Under the pieces are notes generated by a model. The model did no database searches. It was given only the letters and a program-made list of their open reading frames with translations, and had not been told where the DNA came from. DNA of 64,000 nucleotides from Roridomyces roridus. Lineage: Eukaryota > Basidiomycota > Agaricomycetes > Agaricales > Mycenaceae. Of the stretch, positions 1 through 12,159 are shown in pieces (the stretch's first letter is position 1; each line of letters opens with the position of its first letter). The stretch spans positions 496,001 to 560,000 of the forward strand of contig JARKIF010000031.1 of the NCBI GenBank assembly GCA_029378245.1, read 5' to 3'. A program made the position numbers and the translations under genes.

Positions 1-3000
1 ATGCGGTTCTTCGCCGCCGTCCTCAGCCTCGCGGCTGCCGCCACCGCCGCCACTGCGCGCTACTCTAAGCGCTCCGACGACCAAGGCCTTGCCCTCCACA
101 AACGGGCCCCTCTCCCTTCCAATTCTTCTCAAGTGCAGGATGACCCCACGGAGCTTCTGAAACGCGACGGAACGAAATACGTTTTCATGCATCATGTACG
201 TTGCCCAGCTCCCTTTATTCGGCGAACCAGTCTCATTCGGGCTGTAGATTGTTGGCAGTAAGTCGGCCGTCGTTGACTTGATATGAACTCAACGGCCATC
301 CTTTCCTTTGTCAGACACGTAAGTCTGCCTGGAGCGCACTTGTCAGTGGCGGGCGCTCACGGCTTGACAGGTACAGCTACACTCTCGACACATGGAAGGA
401 CGATATCCAGCAGATCGCTGCCAAAGGAGTGTACGTAGTATCTCTGTGTGCCATCCAATGACAGACGTTAACATCCGCTCAGCGACGCCATCGCGCTCAA
501 CATCGGCGGTGACGCGTGGCAGATGACTCAAGTCGGCAACGCCTACGCTGCCGCCCAGGCCCTCGGCTTCCCCACCAAGTTGTTCTTCAGCTTCGACTTT
601 ACGACCAACCTCGGGTGCTCTCTCTCCGACATCGTCTCGCGGACGAAGCAGTTCTCTGGCCACCCCGCGCAGTTCAAGGTCAACGGAAAGCCCATGATCT
701 CGAGCTACGCTGGGGACTGTCTCGGGAACGGCGGCTGGCAGAGCTTGAAGGACCAGACGAATGCGTATATTATGCCGTTCATCTGGGGGCTGGAGGGTAA
801 TTTTGGGAGTTATCCGAGCATGGACTCGTGGTATTGGTGAGTGATGTCAACGTTCCGCAAGCGTGTCTTCTCATCGGGTCTTCTTCAGCTGGGGCTGCGC
901 GTGGCCGCAGGGTAACTACGACAAGAACGTGAGTTGTTTGTTCGAACCACTGCTTTCGGGCTTACTGTTATTTTCTAGACGGACGACGACAATTACTGTG
1001 CGCTCCCCTATCCGGTTTGTCGTCTCCGCTGACAACTCTCGCAGACATCAGCCAGTTGGGATCCAAGTACGCTACGACCGTCAGCATGTGGTTCTAGTAC
1101 GTCCCCTCATTCAAACACTTTCGATGCGCTGGCTGAACGTCGCATAGCACACACCTTTCGGACAAGAACCGTCTTCTCCGCTCGGACGACTGGTTGATCA
1201 ACAGCCGCTGGGAGCAGCTCGTCGCCATGCGTGATAAGCTCACGTTCGTTGAGATGGTCACCTGGTGCGTGCTCCTCTTACTCGCATTATATCCTCCCCT
1301 GAATCCTTTGAACTCCACAGGAACGACTTTGGTGAATCCGATTAGTGCGTCAAACCAACTCCGCCCATCGACTTTAATTGAGCCGGAATAGCTTTGGCCC
1401 GGTGAGAGTTGACCAGCCCGCTGGCACGACGTGGGCAGACGGGTACCCGCATACGGCGTGGTATGATATGAGCGAGTATTATATCAAGGTGCGTCTCGTT
1501 CTGTCTTCTTTTCCCGCGTCGACGTCGTGCTGAATACTCTTCCAAGGCGTTCAAAACTGGAGTGTACCCTACGATCACTGTGAGCTGCTTCGTCTCGGAA
1601 GAATACTCGTGCTGACAATATTCTAGCAAGACGTGATATACTATTGGGCGCGGCCCCACCCGCACGATGCCATCGTCAACGATGGCAACCGGCCGGATAA
1701 TTGGGATTGGACTCAGGTATGTTTGTCGTTTCTCCCTTGCATTCAACCCAACCCTTGCGTAGGATTATCTCTGGGTCGCGGCATTCTGCAGCTCGACTTG
1801 CACGGTTACACTCCAGTCTGGGTCTCCGGGGGCGACGACGTTCAGCAACTTGCCCGCTGGTGTCAATAAGCTCAAGATTCCGCTCTCAGCGGGGCGGGTC
1901 ACTGTGTCTATGATCAAGGTGCGTGCAATTGGGTCGCTTTGCCGTATTGGATTCTAATTCCCTTCAAACAGAGTGGACAGACGGTGATCAGCAAGACGGA
2001 CCAGGACTTCATGTATACCACCAGCCCCGCCAAGTGTGAGTTGATTTTTTATTTCGTGGCCAATTGGTTGTTAATTCTGTCCAGATAACTTCAATGCGTT
2101 CGTTGGTGCTGCGTGTAAGAGTCTTTCTCTGCTCGTTATAATGTATCTGACGCGTAGTTCTCAGATGCAAGCTCGACGCCCACTACTACGACGACGGTTA
2201 CGACTCCCACTACCACCAGCACAACGACGACCACCGCCACAACTCCCACCACTACGTCCACCACGACGACTCCAGCCTCGACAGCCACAACCACCAGCGT
2301 CGCCGGCACTTCTTTCACGTACCTTGGCTGCTACCCCGACAACAGCAGCCCCCGGACGCTGAACAACGGAATACACACCTCGACCAGTGGCGTCGCTTCT
2401 TGTCTCGCTACCTGTAAGAATGCCGGTTATCCCTACGCCGGGGTCCAATATGGGGTGCGTTTTCTGCTTTACATATGACGAATCTTTGTTGATCCACGTT
2501 CTCAGAGTGAATGTTGGTGTTCCTCGACGCTGACAAGCGGTGTGAAGCCTGTGTCCGAGGGTGATTGTAATATGTCTTGTTCTGGTGGCAGTGAGTTGCT
2601 CTAGGCGACTTTGTCTTTTCTCGTTTACTTACCATCTTTGCAGCCGGGACGTGTGGAGGCTATTATCGCGTCAATGTTTACTACGCTGCGGACGAGTTGA
2701 CGGGGACTACGACGACCAGTACCACCACCTCCCCCACCACTACGTCCACGACCACCACGTCCACGACCACGGCTTCTACGACGGCCGCAGCGACGAGCAC
2801 GCCCACTTGGACTTCGCTGGGATGCTACGTGGACAACGGTAGTCCCCGGACGCTGAACAATGGCATGCATATCACGTCTGGGAGTCTGACCACCGCCAGC
2901 TGTCTGGCGACATGCGCCAACGCAGGGTACCTGTATGGCGGTACAGAGTACGGGGTGCGTTCTATGTGTTCTGTTCTTGAACCGCAAATTAATCTTACTT

Positions 3001-3672
3001 CATTCGAAGTCCGAGTGCTGGTGCGCCTCGTCGCTTACGAGCGGTGTTTCGTCTGCACCGAGCGGGGATTGTAACATGGGTTGTTCCGGGAAATGTGAGT
3101 TTCTATCCTTTGCCTCGCCGCTGTATATTTACACCCTCATTCCAGCGAGCGAAATGTGTGGTGGATATTACAGAATCTCGGTCTACAAAGCGAGCAGCGT
3201 CGTACCCCCGCCTGCGCTCACTTGGAGCTCCCTCGGATGCTACCAGGATCAGTCTTCGCAGCGGACTCTCGGCGCGACGAGTTTCTCGTCTGGGGCCCAG
3301 ACGGTCGAGGGGTGCCAGGCGTCGTGTGCTGCCTCTGGGTACCGCTACGCCGGTCTCGAATACGGGGTGCGTTTTCTTCTTCTTACTTGTTGGGTTGTGT
3401 ACGATTCTGATTGCGTTCGGAATAACAGTCCGAGTGCTGGTGCGCCACCTCGCTCACCGCGGGCGTCTCAAAGGCCAACAACGGCGATTGCAACATGAGC
3501 TGTTCCGGTTCTGGTCCGTTGTTCTTTTCCTTTCAACTCTTCTGCCTCGTTGTTGATGACCTCTTTCTTTGCAGGCTCGGAAATCTGCGGCGGCTCCTAC
3601 CGCATCAATGTATATTCGGCAAGCACGGCGTCCAAGAAGAGACGTCTGGGTTCGGAGGAGCTCGCAAACTAG
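1..3672 (+). CDS. GH71 alpha-1,3-glucanase (mutanase) with three C-terminal WSC domains
   Basis: This secreted enzyme is predicted to hydrolyse alpha-1,3-glucan, a fungal wall polymer, and would act outside the cell or at the wall. The first ATG is base 1 and is followed by an alanine-rich signal peptide of about 19 residues. The catalytic module (about 60-2100) carries GH71 signatures such as YSYTLDTWKDDIQ, a GGDAW stretch and a FFSFDFT strand. A Thr/Ser/Pro-rich linker (about 2165-2310) leads to three WSC domains at about 2310-2690, 2800-3190 and 3220-3630. Each has the pattern LGCY...SPRTL...C..C...GY.Y.G.EYG.ECWC...DC.M.CSG...CGG.YR. WSC domains bind carbohydrate. The final exon ends with a basic tail and TAG at 3670. 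About 15 short introns interrupt the gene, so exon ends are approximate. No promoter is visible because the gene starts at the window edge. The family assignment is firm; the exact substrate is inferred from the family. Confidence 0.88.
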
Positions 3673-3968
3673 ATCTTGCTCTAGAATGCGAGCGCCATAT
3701 TTCTTCACTTTCTTTCGGGGCTACCACTTGTGTAATGGTTTCTTTCGTAGCACTTTGTTTTGTGCTTTGTCTGTTTTTTCGTAGACTTGTTGGTGTGCTC
3801 AATAGACTGTTTTTTCTTTCTGTGCCGACATGGAAGGATTATTTAGCCTCCTAGCTCTATCGAAACACGTAGAAGAATTCCGAACACCCGCTATGGCCGT
3901 GCATAATTCAAAATCAATCGCATCACCGAATTCTGACTCATTTGATCTGCTTCTCTCGCTTTTCCGCC
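3673..3968. other. Intergenic spacer, GH71 to SulP gene
   Basis: This T-rich stretch holds the 3' untranslated region of the GH71 gene and the short promoter of the next gene. I see no further coding sequence. Confidence 0.5.
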
Positions 3969-6949
3969 ATGGACGTCGTCAAGCAGCGCTCTTCGAGATT
4001 CATTCAAGGCCTACCCGCCCGCCTGTACCGCGCTCTTCCGGCCGTAATACTGGGCTCTCTTTTCAATATCCTCGATGCAGGTGGGCCTTCTTACGTCGGT
4101 CGTCTGAGCCTCTCACTGATCGTGCTTCAGTTTCTATCGGAGTCCTCATCTTCCCTTCCGCTGAAGGAGTCTTCAGGACGCTCCAACTGCAAGGATTGTC
4201 CATGTTCATCATGAGGTATGTACTCTGCCTTTCGATCCTTTCTCCTGTGCTAACACTTTTTACCAGCACGATTGTCTCGCAGGTCGTCATGACCGCGGGC
4301 GGCTCACGGTTTGCGGGCGGTATCGGCGCCACGCTCATTGAGATATTCCCCTTCTTGCGGGGTGTAGCCACCGACATTATCGGCGCCCTTGGAGATGGTC
4401 ATCCTGGATTGATCCCCACTGTAATGGCCGCCTATGCGGTAATGTCCTTCCTCACCGGCTTCGTTTGGCTCCTCCTCGGCGTGTTAAGATTAGGAACCGT
4501 GGTATGTCACACAGGTTCTGTGAAACCACTCTTTTCTCACACACATGTTCAGGTGGCGTATTTCCCTCAGACGGTTTTGACCGGCGCTGTCGGGGCTGTC
4601 GGAGTCTCCCTCTTCATCCTCGGCCTGGGGCTCCCATTCCCTGCATCATCACCACCACTTTCTCTTCACAATGTTGCGTCTACGCTATTTGCACAGAGCC
4701 ATCTTGCTCTTTTCGCCGCGTCCTTCTTTCCTGCTGTGGTGCTCTCGCTCACCTTGCGGTCCCGGTGGGCTGACAAGTTGTCACGCGGTCTGGTCAGCTC
4801 TGCGTACTTCATCCCGCTGTACCTGCTCTGCATTCCCATCGTTTTCTGGGTGATCGCTGTTTCCTTGCATCTCTCGAAGGAGGGTCTCGTCGCTGCGGGA
4901 TGGCTGTTTACTATGGAATCCTCGGCAACCTCGGCTGACCAAATCGTCTCGGGCTGGAATTACTGGTCGTTGTTCAATTTCGTGAGAGTCCTCGTCTTCA
5001 AATGAGATACGTTCACTCACGCGTCGGCAGAAACTGGTTGAATGGAGCGCGTTGAAGAGTGCTACGCAAAACATCGCTCTCTTGGTCGTTATTGGGTATG
5101 TTATAATCCATTCCACTGTCGTCTCAACTCATATTCAATCCAGTGTCCTCAACCTTCCGATATTCGTTCCCGCCCTCGGGCTTGCCTTGGATGTGTCGTA
5201 TGACATGAACCACGAACTCATCGGTTAGCGCTTCTCATTACGACTTCCTGTACACAACCTGAACCTCCACCAGGGCAAGGACTTGCCAACATCCTCGCTG
5301 GTGCTGTAGGCACCGCGCCCAATATCCTCCAATTCTCTTATTCCGTTTACTTGTGCGCCCCTTCGCTCTTACAAGGAATTGCCACTAATGAAGTTCGCCA
5401 CCAGCACCCGGGCCAAAGGCGACCGGTTCGAGCTGTGGATTGTCGTCCTCGTAACTACTGGGCTCTTCTTTTCCGCAGGCTCCCTGTTGCCGTACGTCCC
5501 CACCATCCTGGCCTCAGCGATGGTCCTTTTCCTCGGGATTGAGCTGTTCCTCGAAGCCGCCTGGGAGGCTTCCAAAACGCTCTCCGCGATGGAGTGGGCG
5601 GTTGTGATGGCGACGCTCATTGCATGCACGTTCCTTGGGTTCGCCGAGGGATTCGGGGTGGGTATCGGTGCTGCGACTGTTGTGTATTTGGCGTATGGTG
5701 TCATTGATTCGGTGAGAAAATTCCCTTTCCTTGCATTGCAGACGAGTTGGGCCTGATTTGTTCTGGTAGCCTGCGAAAGCGAGGGAGTGCGATGAATGGC
5801 GGGATGCGCTGCAGGAGAAGAGTGCTCTTCGACTAGCAACCCCGTCTGTCGCCGAAAGGCAAGATCAGCCCAGCAGTACGACCACGGAAAGCACTCTGGC
5901 ACTGGCGAAATCGAATGCCCGGGTCGTCATCCTCTCGGGATACATCTGTACGATTTTGCTCAGTATCCGGCTCCCACGTTAACACGTCCATGTTTTCAGT
6001 CTTCGCGTCCATCCCCTCAATGGAGAAGAAACTCTTGAATTTCAAGGCAGACGGCAGCGAGATCGTGATCCTCGACCTCTCCGGCGCACATCGGATGGAG
6101 ACTACAGCTGCGCGTTGCTTGACACGCTGCGTAGGCGAGATCGAGCTCAAGAAGGGTATGTTGGTCATCTGTGGCATCGTACGGAACAGCGGCCTCCATG
6201 CGGACCTTGTTCGCGCGGAGGTTTCTTTGGCGTTTGACCCCGAGGAACGAGTGGGCGATGACGAGAAGGATAAGCCAATCCTGGTCTTTGCGACGCGGAG
6301 TGAGTGTGTCGAGTGGTGTGGACGGCAGACGGCTGCTGGGGACGTGCGTGTTGGGAACGATTCAGGTATTTATTTTATTCTGCATTCTGGATTGCGAACT
6401 CGGCGGCTCACGTCTTGTGAAACAGACAACCGCCAAAGCACATTCGAAAAGTTTTGCCTTTTGTTCGACTTTGATCCAACTCTCGTGCTCCGTAACGAGC
6501 TTCCCCAGACCGGCACCGCTGCCACCGACGCGGATCTCTTCATTCAAAACGGCGGGCGCATCACCACGTACTTTGCCGGCCAAGTAATCCAGCCAGGTAT
6601 GTTCTCTCTTCGGACACCAAATACCCGTTTGGTTTATCCTTTCACAGACGCTGGTATTGTCTTTGTCGTGGACGGGCGGATAGCTCTCCGGCCCCAAGTC
6701 GCTGCCACGGACAACGCAGGCCACACTACTACGCGTCCGTCGCTCCGGAACTTCCTTGCTACCATGCCCAAGGAAGCAGGCAAACGATTCGAGGCGTTGT
6801 TGTCCGCGCGGTCGTCCATGGTCGGATCGGGCGATGTCGTTGACCTGGGCGACGGATCAAATGTTGGTGTGGTCTTGGAACGCAGTGTCGTAATTGAGGT
6901 TGTTGCTGGGCCGTTGGTTGATTGGGCTCGGGGGAAGGTGAAGCAGTAG
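3969..6949 (+). CDS. SulP/SLC26-type membrane transporter with cytoplasmic STAS domain, resembling the yeast Vsb1 branch
   Basis: This polytopic membrane protein probably sits in the vacuolar membrane. It starts at an ATG in MDVVKQRSS. An intron follows directly after ILDA (about 4081-4130), and the protein resumes with VSIGVLIFPSAEGV. About ten hydrophobic segments lie between 4010 and 5720, including GLIPTVMAAYAVMSFLTGF and VPTILASAMVLFLGIELFLEA. A STAS domain follows at about 5920-6300 (ARVVILSGY, then VILDLSGAHRMETTAARCL). The C-terminal half of roughly 200 residues, with FEKFCLLFDFDPTL, is typical of fungal YGR125w/Vsb1-like proteins rather than plasma-membrane sulfate permeases. Yeast Vsb1 is linked to vacuolar basic amino-acid storage, so sulfate transport should not be assumed. 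One splice junction near 5345-5400 could not be resolved. Several short introns are evident. Confidence 0.82.
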
Positions 6950-7164
6950 ATCTAGAATTTATTTGATCCAAGGTTCACTTTGACGATACTCGTAAAAGTA
7001 CTAGTAGTTGTCTTCCCACCGATATCCAGGCCCAGAAAATAGACGGCCTTTAATTCATGAAGGACGGCTCATCGCCTCCGACGTGGCAAAGTCTATCCGA
7101 CCAAAAGAGGGGCTCTAAATGGACCTCCACATTTCTCATCCTGAGATCGCGCTGCGTTCTCGAG

Positions 7165-8771
7165 CTAGTGCACAATAAGAAATAACTTGAGCACAATGCC
7201 AGAACGTACCAAAGTCCGATCCATGAACTCGTCATCGTCACAGTCCACATGAAAGTCTGCTACAAAAACACCAATGCCGATTAATTTGACGAGCGACGCC
7301 ATTTCAACCGCCGTCAGACGCCATATTGGTTGCGCGACGAGACCGAAATGCGTGATAGTGGGGAGTTCTGTGTCGTTCAGACGTCCTTCGAGCATTGATA
7401 ACATAGAGGCTGGGGTATGCGTGTCGTGGAGCAGAATCAGTGTTGCATTGGGTAGGAGGGCACCTGTCTTGATTTGCCCGAGGAGTGAGTCCAGATTGGA
7501 AGCAGGGAGGTGTACTTCCACTACTGAGTCCCAAGAGCGTACCCACATCAATATGTCGAGTGATATGATGAAGTAGCCGATTTTCTGCAGGGTGGGGAAG
7601 CATGGAGTGCTCTGGGGGGCGATATGCGCTTCTTCCACAAAGAGAGACTCTAATTGCAACTCGAGGAGCGAAGGTAGAGTGAGCGACTGGAGGAATAACC
7701 CAAGTTCATACTCGGAAATCGGCATGAGCTGCAATGTTTGGATACTCGGGCAGACGAGCTTCCGGATCCCGTCTCGGATCTCCACCGAGTCCAGGCAGGA
7801 AAAACTGAACCGGGCAACTCTGAGCGATGTGCATCGATCGCGAGAACGTAATATACATCTACAAGAGAGTTGCCGGGCGACGACTCCACTCCCAGCTCCA
7901 GTTCATCGAGTTGATGCCAGGGCAGATTTTGGAGCTGCATCATGTCCATCCCCATCGTCAGCTGTAGACAGCGCAAGCGGGGAGCGTCTGCCAGAACGGT
8001 TATTGGGCACAGACGCGCAGGCATGAACTCGTCATCATCCCACCGCAGGGTTTCCAGACACTCCATAGACCCCGGGGCCAAATCAAAAAAGGCGCCAAGA
8101 AGCCCTGCACCATCAGCAGCGAGATTCCGAATGCGTTTCGCGTGATGAGTGAGCAGTTGGACTATGCGAGGATCATCCGCCATCTGCGTGATTTCGAAGG
8201 CGAGGGGCATTTCGCCACCTCTGGAGATGAATGTGTCCAGCAGATTGAGTAGCCGGGTGATACTGGGCGTGGGGACACCAAAGTCGACCTGTAGAGTCGT
8301 CCAAAGTTCGGGGGTCCCAAGCGCGAGTGTTCGCCAGTGCGATGAGACATGGGAAAGGGTGATGTGCATATTCAAGGGCCGATTATGCTCTGGAAATAAG
8401 ATGCGGTTGAGAGAGATCTCGAGCCCTGGTTCGTCGTCCGTTCGGTGATCATTCGTGCACACGACGAGAAAGATTTCTCGGAGGATTTCGTTGGGGAGAC
8501 GCTTATGGGGAGCCAAAGCCACCCGGTAGAGCCCAACTAGCGAGGTCAAGGAGCTGGTCTCCTTCCCCTGAGATTGATTTTGGTGCGCTAGCTCGCGTTC
8601 TGCTGCCACGAGCCAGCGCCGGGCAGTCAAAGCTTCGGGCTCGGCAAACGGGGAGTTTTTGCAAGAGGTGACAGCTTGGAGGTAAGGCGGTGGCTCAAGG
8701 CCAGAAAATCCACTTTCAACTCCCGCAATTATGGTAATGGTAAGAGGCATTGAGACGAACTGGGTGGCCAT
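7165..8771 (-). pseudogene. F-box protein gene with leucine-rich-like C-terminus, probably frameshifted
   Basis: The protein would be a substrate adaptor of an SCF ubiquitin ligase. The first ATG on the minus strand is at 8771 (MATQFVSMPL). The F-box core is LPNEILREIFLVV followed by LSHVSSHWRTLALGTPELWTTL. Repeated leucine-rich segments follow, typical of agaricomycete F-box families. The frame opens to about 7840 and the homologous text then continues in another frame (TSLRVARFSFSCLDSVEI...) to a stop at 7165. The expected sense passes from LAID to RCTSL across a GATCGATG stretch at about 7830-7845. Intron lengths with good donor sites there do not restore frame, so a small indel is more likely than splicing. 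The ATG abuts a hairpin transposable element (8774-8935) lying in the 5' untranslated region. A partial copy of the 5' half lies at 39405-39687. Confidence 0.7.
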
Positions 8772-8773
8772 GA

Positions 8774-8935
8774 CACGGCGGGCAAAAGCCAGCGAAGGCA
8801 ACAATGACCTTCCTTTAAAGAAGGTCCTTTCCCTTTGTTCAAATCGTTTCCCTTTGTTCGAAGAAAGGAAAATGCCTTCTTTAAGCCCCCTTCTTTAAAG
8901 GAAGGCTCCTTTGACGTTGGCTTTTGCCCGCCGTG
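8774..8935. mobile_element. 162-bp hairpin MITE with 17-bp terminal inverted repeats and TGA target duplication
   Basis: The ends are perfect inverted repeats, CACGGCGGGCAAAAGCC at 8774-8790 and its complement at 8919-8935. A second inverted pair, CCTTCCTTTAAAGAAGG (8808-8824) and its complement (8889-8905), lies inside, so the element can fold into one long hairpin. The trinucleotide TGA flanks both sides (8771-8773 and 8936-8938). The inverted paralogous locus at about 36389-36400 reads AATCTCATGGCCA without any insert, which is the empty site with a single TCA. The element has no coding capacity. Confidence 0.85.
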
Positions 8936-9379
8936 TGAGATTACGTCTCTCGTACGCCTTTCAAATCGTCCAGTTGGATTCTGCGGCTCCGCGGGTATCA
9001 AGACCTTGAGCGAAATGAATCACTTGCGACTCTCAGAGACGGAAAAAGCCTTCTTACCAGTTGCGGTCAAAACCTGGAGACGGACGCAGACGACGAAAGC
9101 TACGAGCCACGTGATTGGACTATCCTTGATCTCCGCGTTTGTTTGCGCGGTAAACATGATCGCTCTTTGTCCCGAACCACCACCATCGTTTATCCATGTC
9201 CTCATACCGAACCCAAACCGGGGCTCAGTGAATTCCACGAACTCCAACGTAGGTTTCCCGAAAACACGAACTCAGTCGTCAAGGAGAATATCGATGCCGG
9301 GCAGATACCCCGAGGCGTCCTGCCTGCCGTGAACTCGTCTCACATTGTCCATACACGCCAGAACCTCGCGCAAGACGTC

Positions 9380-9710
9380 CATAACTGTGCTTCTCAGTTC
9401 GTACCAGGGCTTCACCGAGGAATTTGCGGTCGAGCACATTGGAGTGGAGTCTCGTCCAGGAGGCCACCGACGAAGACTTCTGCGATTCGACGTTTTTCGC
9501 CGGCGATGACCCGTCCAACCCTCCGTGGCCCGCGTGGATTCATGTTTGGGTGGAACACCTGGTACGTGCATGTGCTCTTTTCTCGCTTCGCAGGAATAGC
9601 AGTATTAACGCTTTTACGTCTCTGCGGCCAGCAGCCAGCTGCGATATTCCAGAAGGCTTCGCCTGCACCTCTTTATCGCTGGTGCCACGTCGGAGCCGTG
9701 CGCCTCTAGT
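9380..9710 (+). pseudogene. Relic of an unidentified small gene, copy 1
   Basis: I do not recognise the family. The readable part is FAGDDPSNPPWPAWIHVWV (about 9497-9552), followed by an apparent intron with GTACGTGC donor. The corresponding text on the paralog (35429-35805) reads on through the intron to a clean stop. Here a 4-base deletion just after the intron and other indels break the frame. It lies directly upstream of the secreted-protein copy at 9950. Confidence 0.4.
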
Positions 9711-9896
9711 CTCAACTCCACTCCCCATGACCACGTGTCGTGGATATTTTCTCCCTCGAGCTAAAATTACACGAGGTAAGCAGTTACTACCGTCGATGTC
9801 GACAAATTTGGTAGATTATAACATATCTGACTGCGCTGCGTTGTCCAGGTGAGTGGGACGGTTTGGCTTATTATGGGTTTACTGAGATTGTCCGTG

Positions 9897-9905
9897 GTAT
9901 ATAAG
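9897..9905 (+). promoter_or_regulatory. TATA box of the secreted jelly-roll gene copy
   Basis: TATATAAGG lies 45-53 bp upstream of the ATG at 9950. The same motif is conserved in the inverted copy at about 35206-35216, which supports it as a core promoter element. Confidence 0.6.
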
Positions 9906-9949
9906 GACGAGGGCATTTGTCCGACAGCACCTCCAACGCATTGAACGCA

Positions 9950-11060
9950 ATGTGGACCCGCTCGTTTTCGCTCCTCGTTATCCTAGGCGGTACTGCCCTG
10001 GCGTCGCCGACCTGTGTCTTGTCCAAAGGGGTTACGGCTCCGGCAGACACTCCCACAACTGTGACGACGTTGAACAATGGGACGGCCTTTGTTCAGGGCA
10101 CCGTTGGCGATATGATTTGGCAGGCATCAGGTACGGTGTAAATGAAATCCAGCGTGTCTAATTGCAATATTGATAATTCGATTCATTTACCCACAGGTAT
10201 CCTCGACACGAATTGCACGCTGTCCAGCATCACCTCGTGCTACCACATGTCCGTCACCTCGAACGCCTCCGCGCAACTCGACACGAAATTCCTCTCCTCG
10301 CCACGCCAGCGCGACGAGTGGCATTTCCCACAACTCGATGAAGGGACGGCGTATTCGTACACGTGGAAAGCGTACCTCTACGCCGGCGTGAGCACGAGTA
10401 CGACGTGGTTCCATATGATGCAGGCGTTTGGCGTGTCGGAGGATAACCCACTTGTGACGCTCGATGCTGTTGATGGGGATTTGAGGATCAAGGATTATGT
10501 GCGGGGGACTGGGGGGCCGCAGTGTGGGGCGATCAAGTGCCCGAGTGTTAATTTGACGGAGTATGAGGGGAGGACGACGGTGCATAGTATTTCGTGAGTG
10601 GTTTTTCTGCGGCCCCCGTGTGCGAGCGGAGGTTGATTGATTTTCGGGGACAGAGGGAGTTTCGGACCTCAAGGGACGTTGGTGTACAACGTGACTGACG
10701 AAGACGGGACTTCGATCCTCAGCTACTCTGTGGCCAGCGACATGGGTGCTGCGGGTGGATAGTAAGTTCTTCTTTTTGGCATCCATCCATCCGTGCCTTA
10801 ATTTACGAATTTCTTTGGCATCAAATTCGGGCTGTATAGGCTTACATTTGACGGGATGACCGAAGCTAGGTTGGTGTATTTCCCGCAGAATTTGAGTGTT
10901 GATCTCATATATTGCGAACAGTGCCGAGGTCAGTGATTGGACTGGGAATTAACTTGACGTGTTCTATAGATGACCGTGTACAGTATCGTGTATGTACTTA
11001 TGTTTGCAGACTGGACTTTTGCTGGCGATCAGACTGTCTCGGGCATTTCGGACATGTTTG
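9950..11060 (+). pseudogene. Secreted jelly-roll (concanavalin A-like) protein, possible polysaccharide lyase; copy 1 with damaged splice site
   Basis: The start MWTRSFSLLVILGGTALAS is a clear signal peptide. The mature sequence has FVQGTVGDMIWQASG, a block EWHFPQLDEGTAYSYTWKAYLYAG, and IKFGLYRLTFDG near the end. The closing K-G-YR strand and the preceding beta-strand pattern recall fungal glucuronan lyases (PL20) and related alginate-lyase folds. The enzyme class is an inference only. Introns are at about 10131-10197 and 10595-10653. The third intron has donor GTAAGT at 10763, but the acceptor position reads TTTGG at 10814-10818, where the paralog reads TTTAG. Without that acceptor the frame meets a stop at 10760-10762. 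Text beyond about 10920 has weak coding signs. Confidence 0.5.
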
Positions 11061-11239
11061 GATTCGATGTTCATTCCACTCCGCGGATCCGGAAGCCGCG
11101 GGTAGGGACTGAGTCGATCCCCACTTCGACTTGCTCGACCAATCTCGCGACCCACACCCGCACCCGCAGATGGATATGCAAAGACTGGCGGCTCAGGCCT
11201 CAGCGCTCAGCTCAAACCCTCCCACGCGTTTCAAATTGA

Positions 11240-12120
11240 CATTCCCCGGACAACCACCACCCACCACCCATGATGCGCATGCGCATCACGGCAGTCCGGT
11301 ACTTGGAACTCTGCGCTGGAAATGCACACTGCCAGAATCCGAGTCGTCGGATACTTACGACGGAGGTGAAGTATGCCTGACACACTGGAACGCCGATTGG
11401 TACGTGGGATATTTGTTATTCTGATTTCTCCCAGAACCCTTCTGTACTGCATGCTCAAAGCTCGGACCCCCGAGTCGAGTCCACTGGCATACCGACGGCG
11501 CCAACTGAAAAGAGCCTAGCGCGCCACCAAGTAGTATGCAAGTAAGTAGTTCCCGAAGAATGTGATTCGAATTTCCACTCGGGGCGCTTTGGTAGAGTTC
11601 GGGCCGCTCCGATGAGAAAAGTTCAATTGAAGGCAATGAAAGAGAGTGGAATTCGAGTCCCCGAACGAACAAGTCGGGACAGACTCGGGAATGCCGCCTA
11701 TACAAATGCTAAGCGGTGGTTAATTAAAGCTGCCGCCGATACCGGCCGACTCATCAGCGTGTGATTGATAGCACATCATGTGTGCCTTGCCCTTTTACCC
11801 ATAGCCTCTCCTTGGACCTCCACGCCACGCCCTCTGTACCACCTCCCAGCTCTCCGAAACTCCCAGCAAAGGCAATACATGCTCCTAATCGCGGCGGCCG
11901 CTAGCGCCCAGCGTCGATACGCATCAAGTCGACAGTCGCCGAGGCTGTACTCGTTTTTTAGCCGGGACGCCGTTTGTCGTCTAAGAGACCTATTTTAAAG
12001 CGTTCCGGGACGCTTTGGGTATATGAGAGAGAGAGAGTTACCCCGAGCGCGGTCCCCTCCCTCTCCCGGACACATAATAGGCTGGCCTAGCGTTCACCCC
12101 CCGCCCCTTCTCGGGTGAAC
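11240..12120 (+). other. Conserved non-coding part of the duplication with CT-rich promoter tract
   Basis: I see no convincing gene. The segment is shared with 33000-33900 in inverted order. It includes the distinctive text around AGCGTCGATACGCATCAAG (about 11908) and a GAGAGAGAG run near 12027. A long CT tract just before the ATG at 12160 resembles the pyrimidine-rich core promoters common in basidiomycetes. Confidence 0.45.
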
Positions 12121-12159
12121 GAGTTCTGTTTTTCTTTCTTTCTTTCTTCTTCTTTCTAA

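Noticed and set aside
9143..9709. 188-codon frame as a complete gene
   Set aside because: The inverted copy at 35400-35860 does not keep this frame; conservation is seen only in another frame around AGDDPSNPP.
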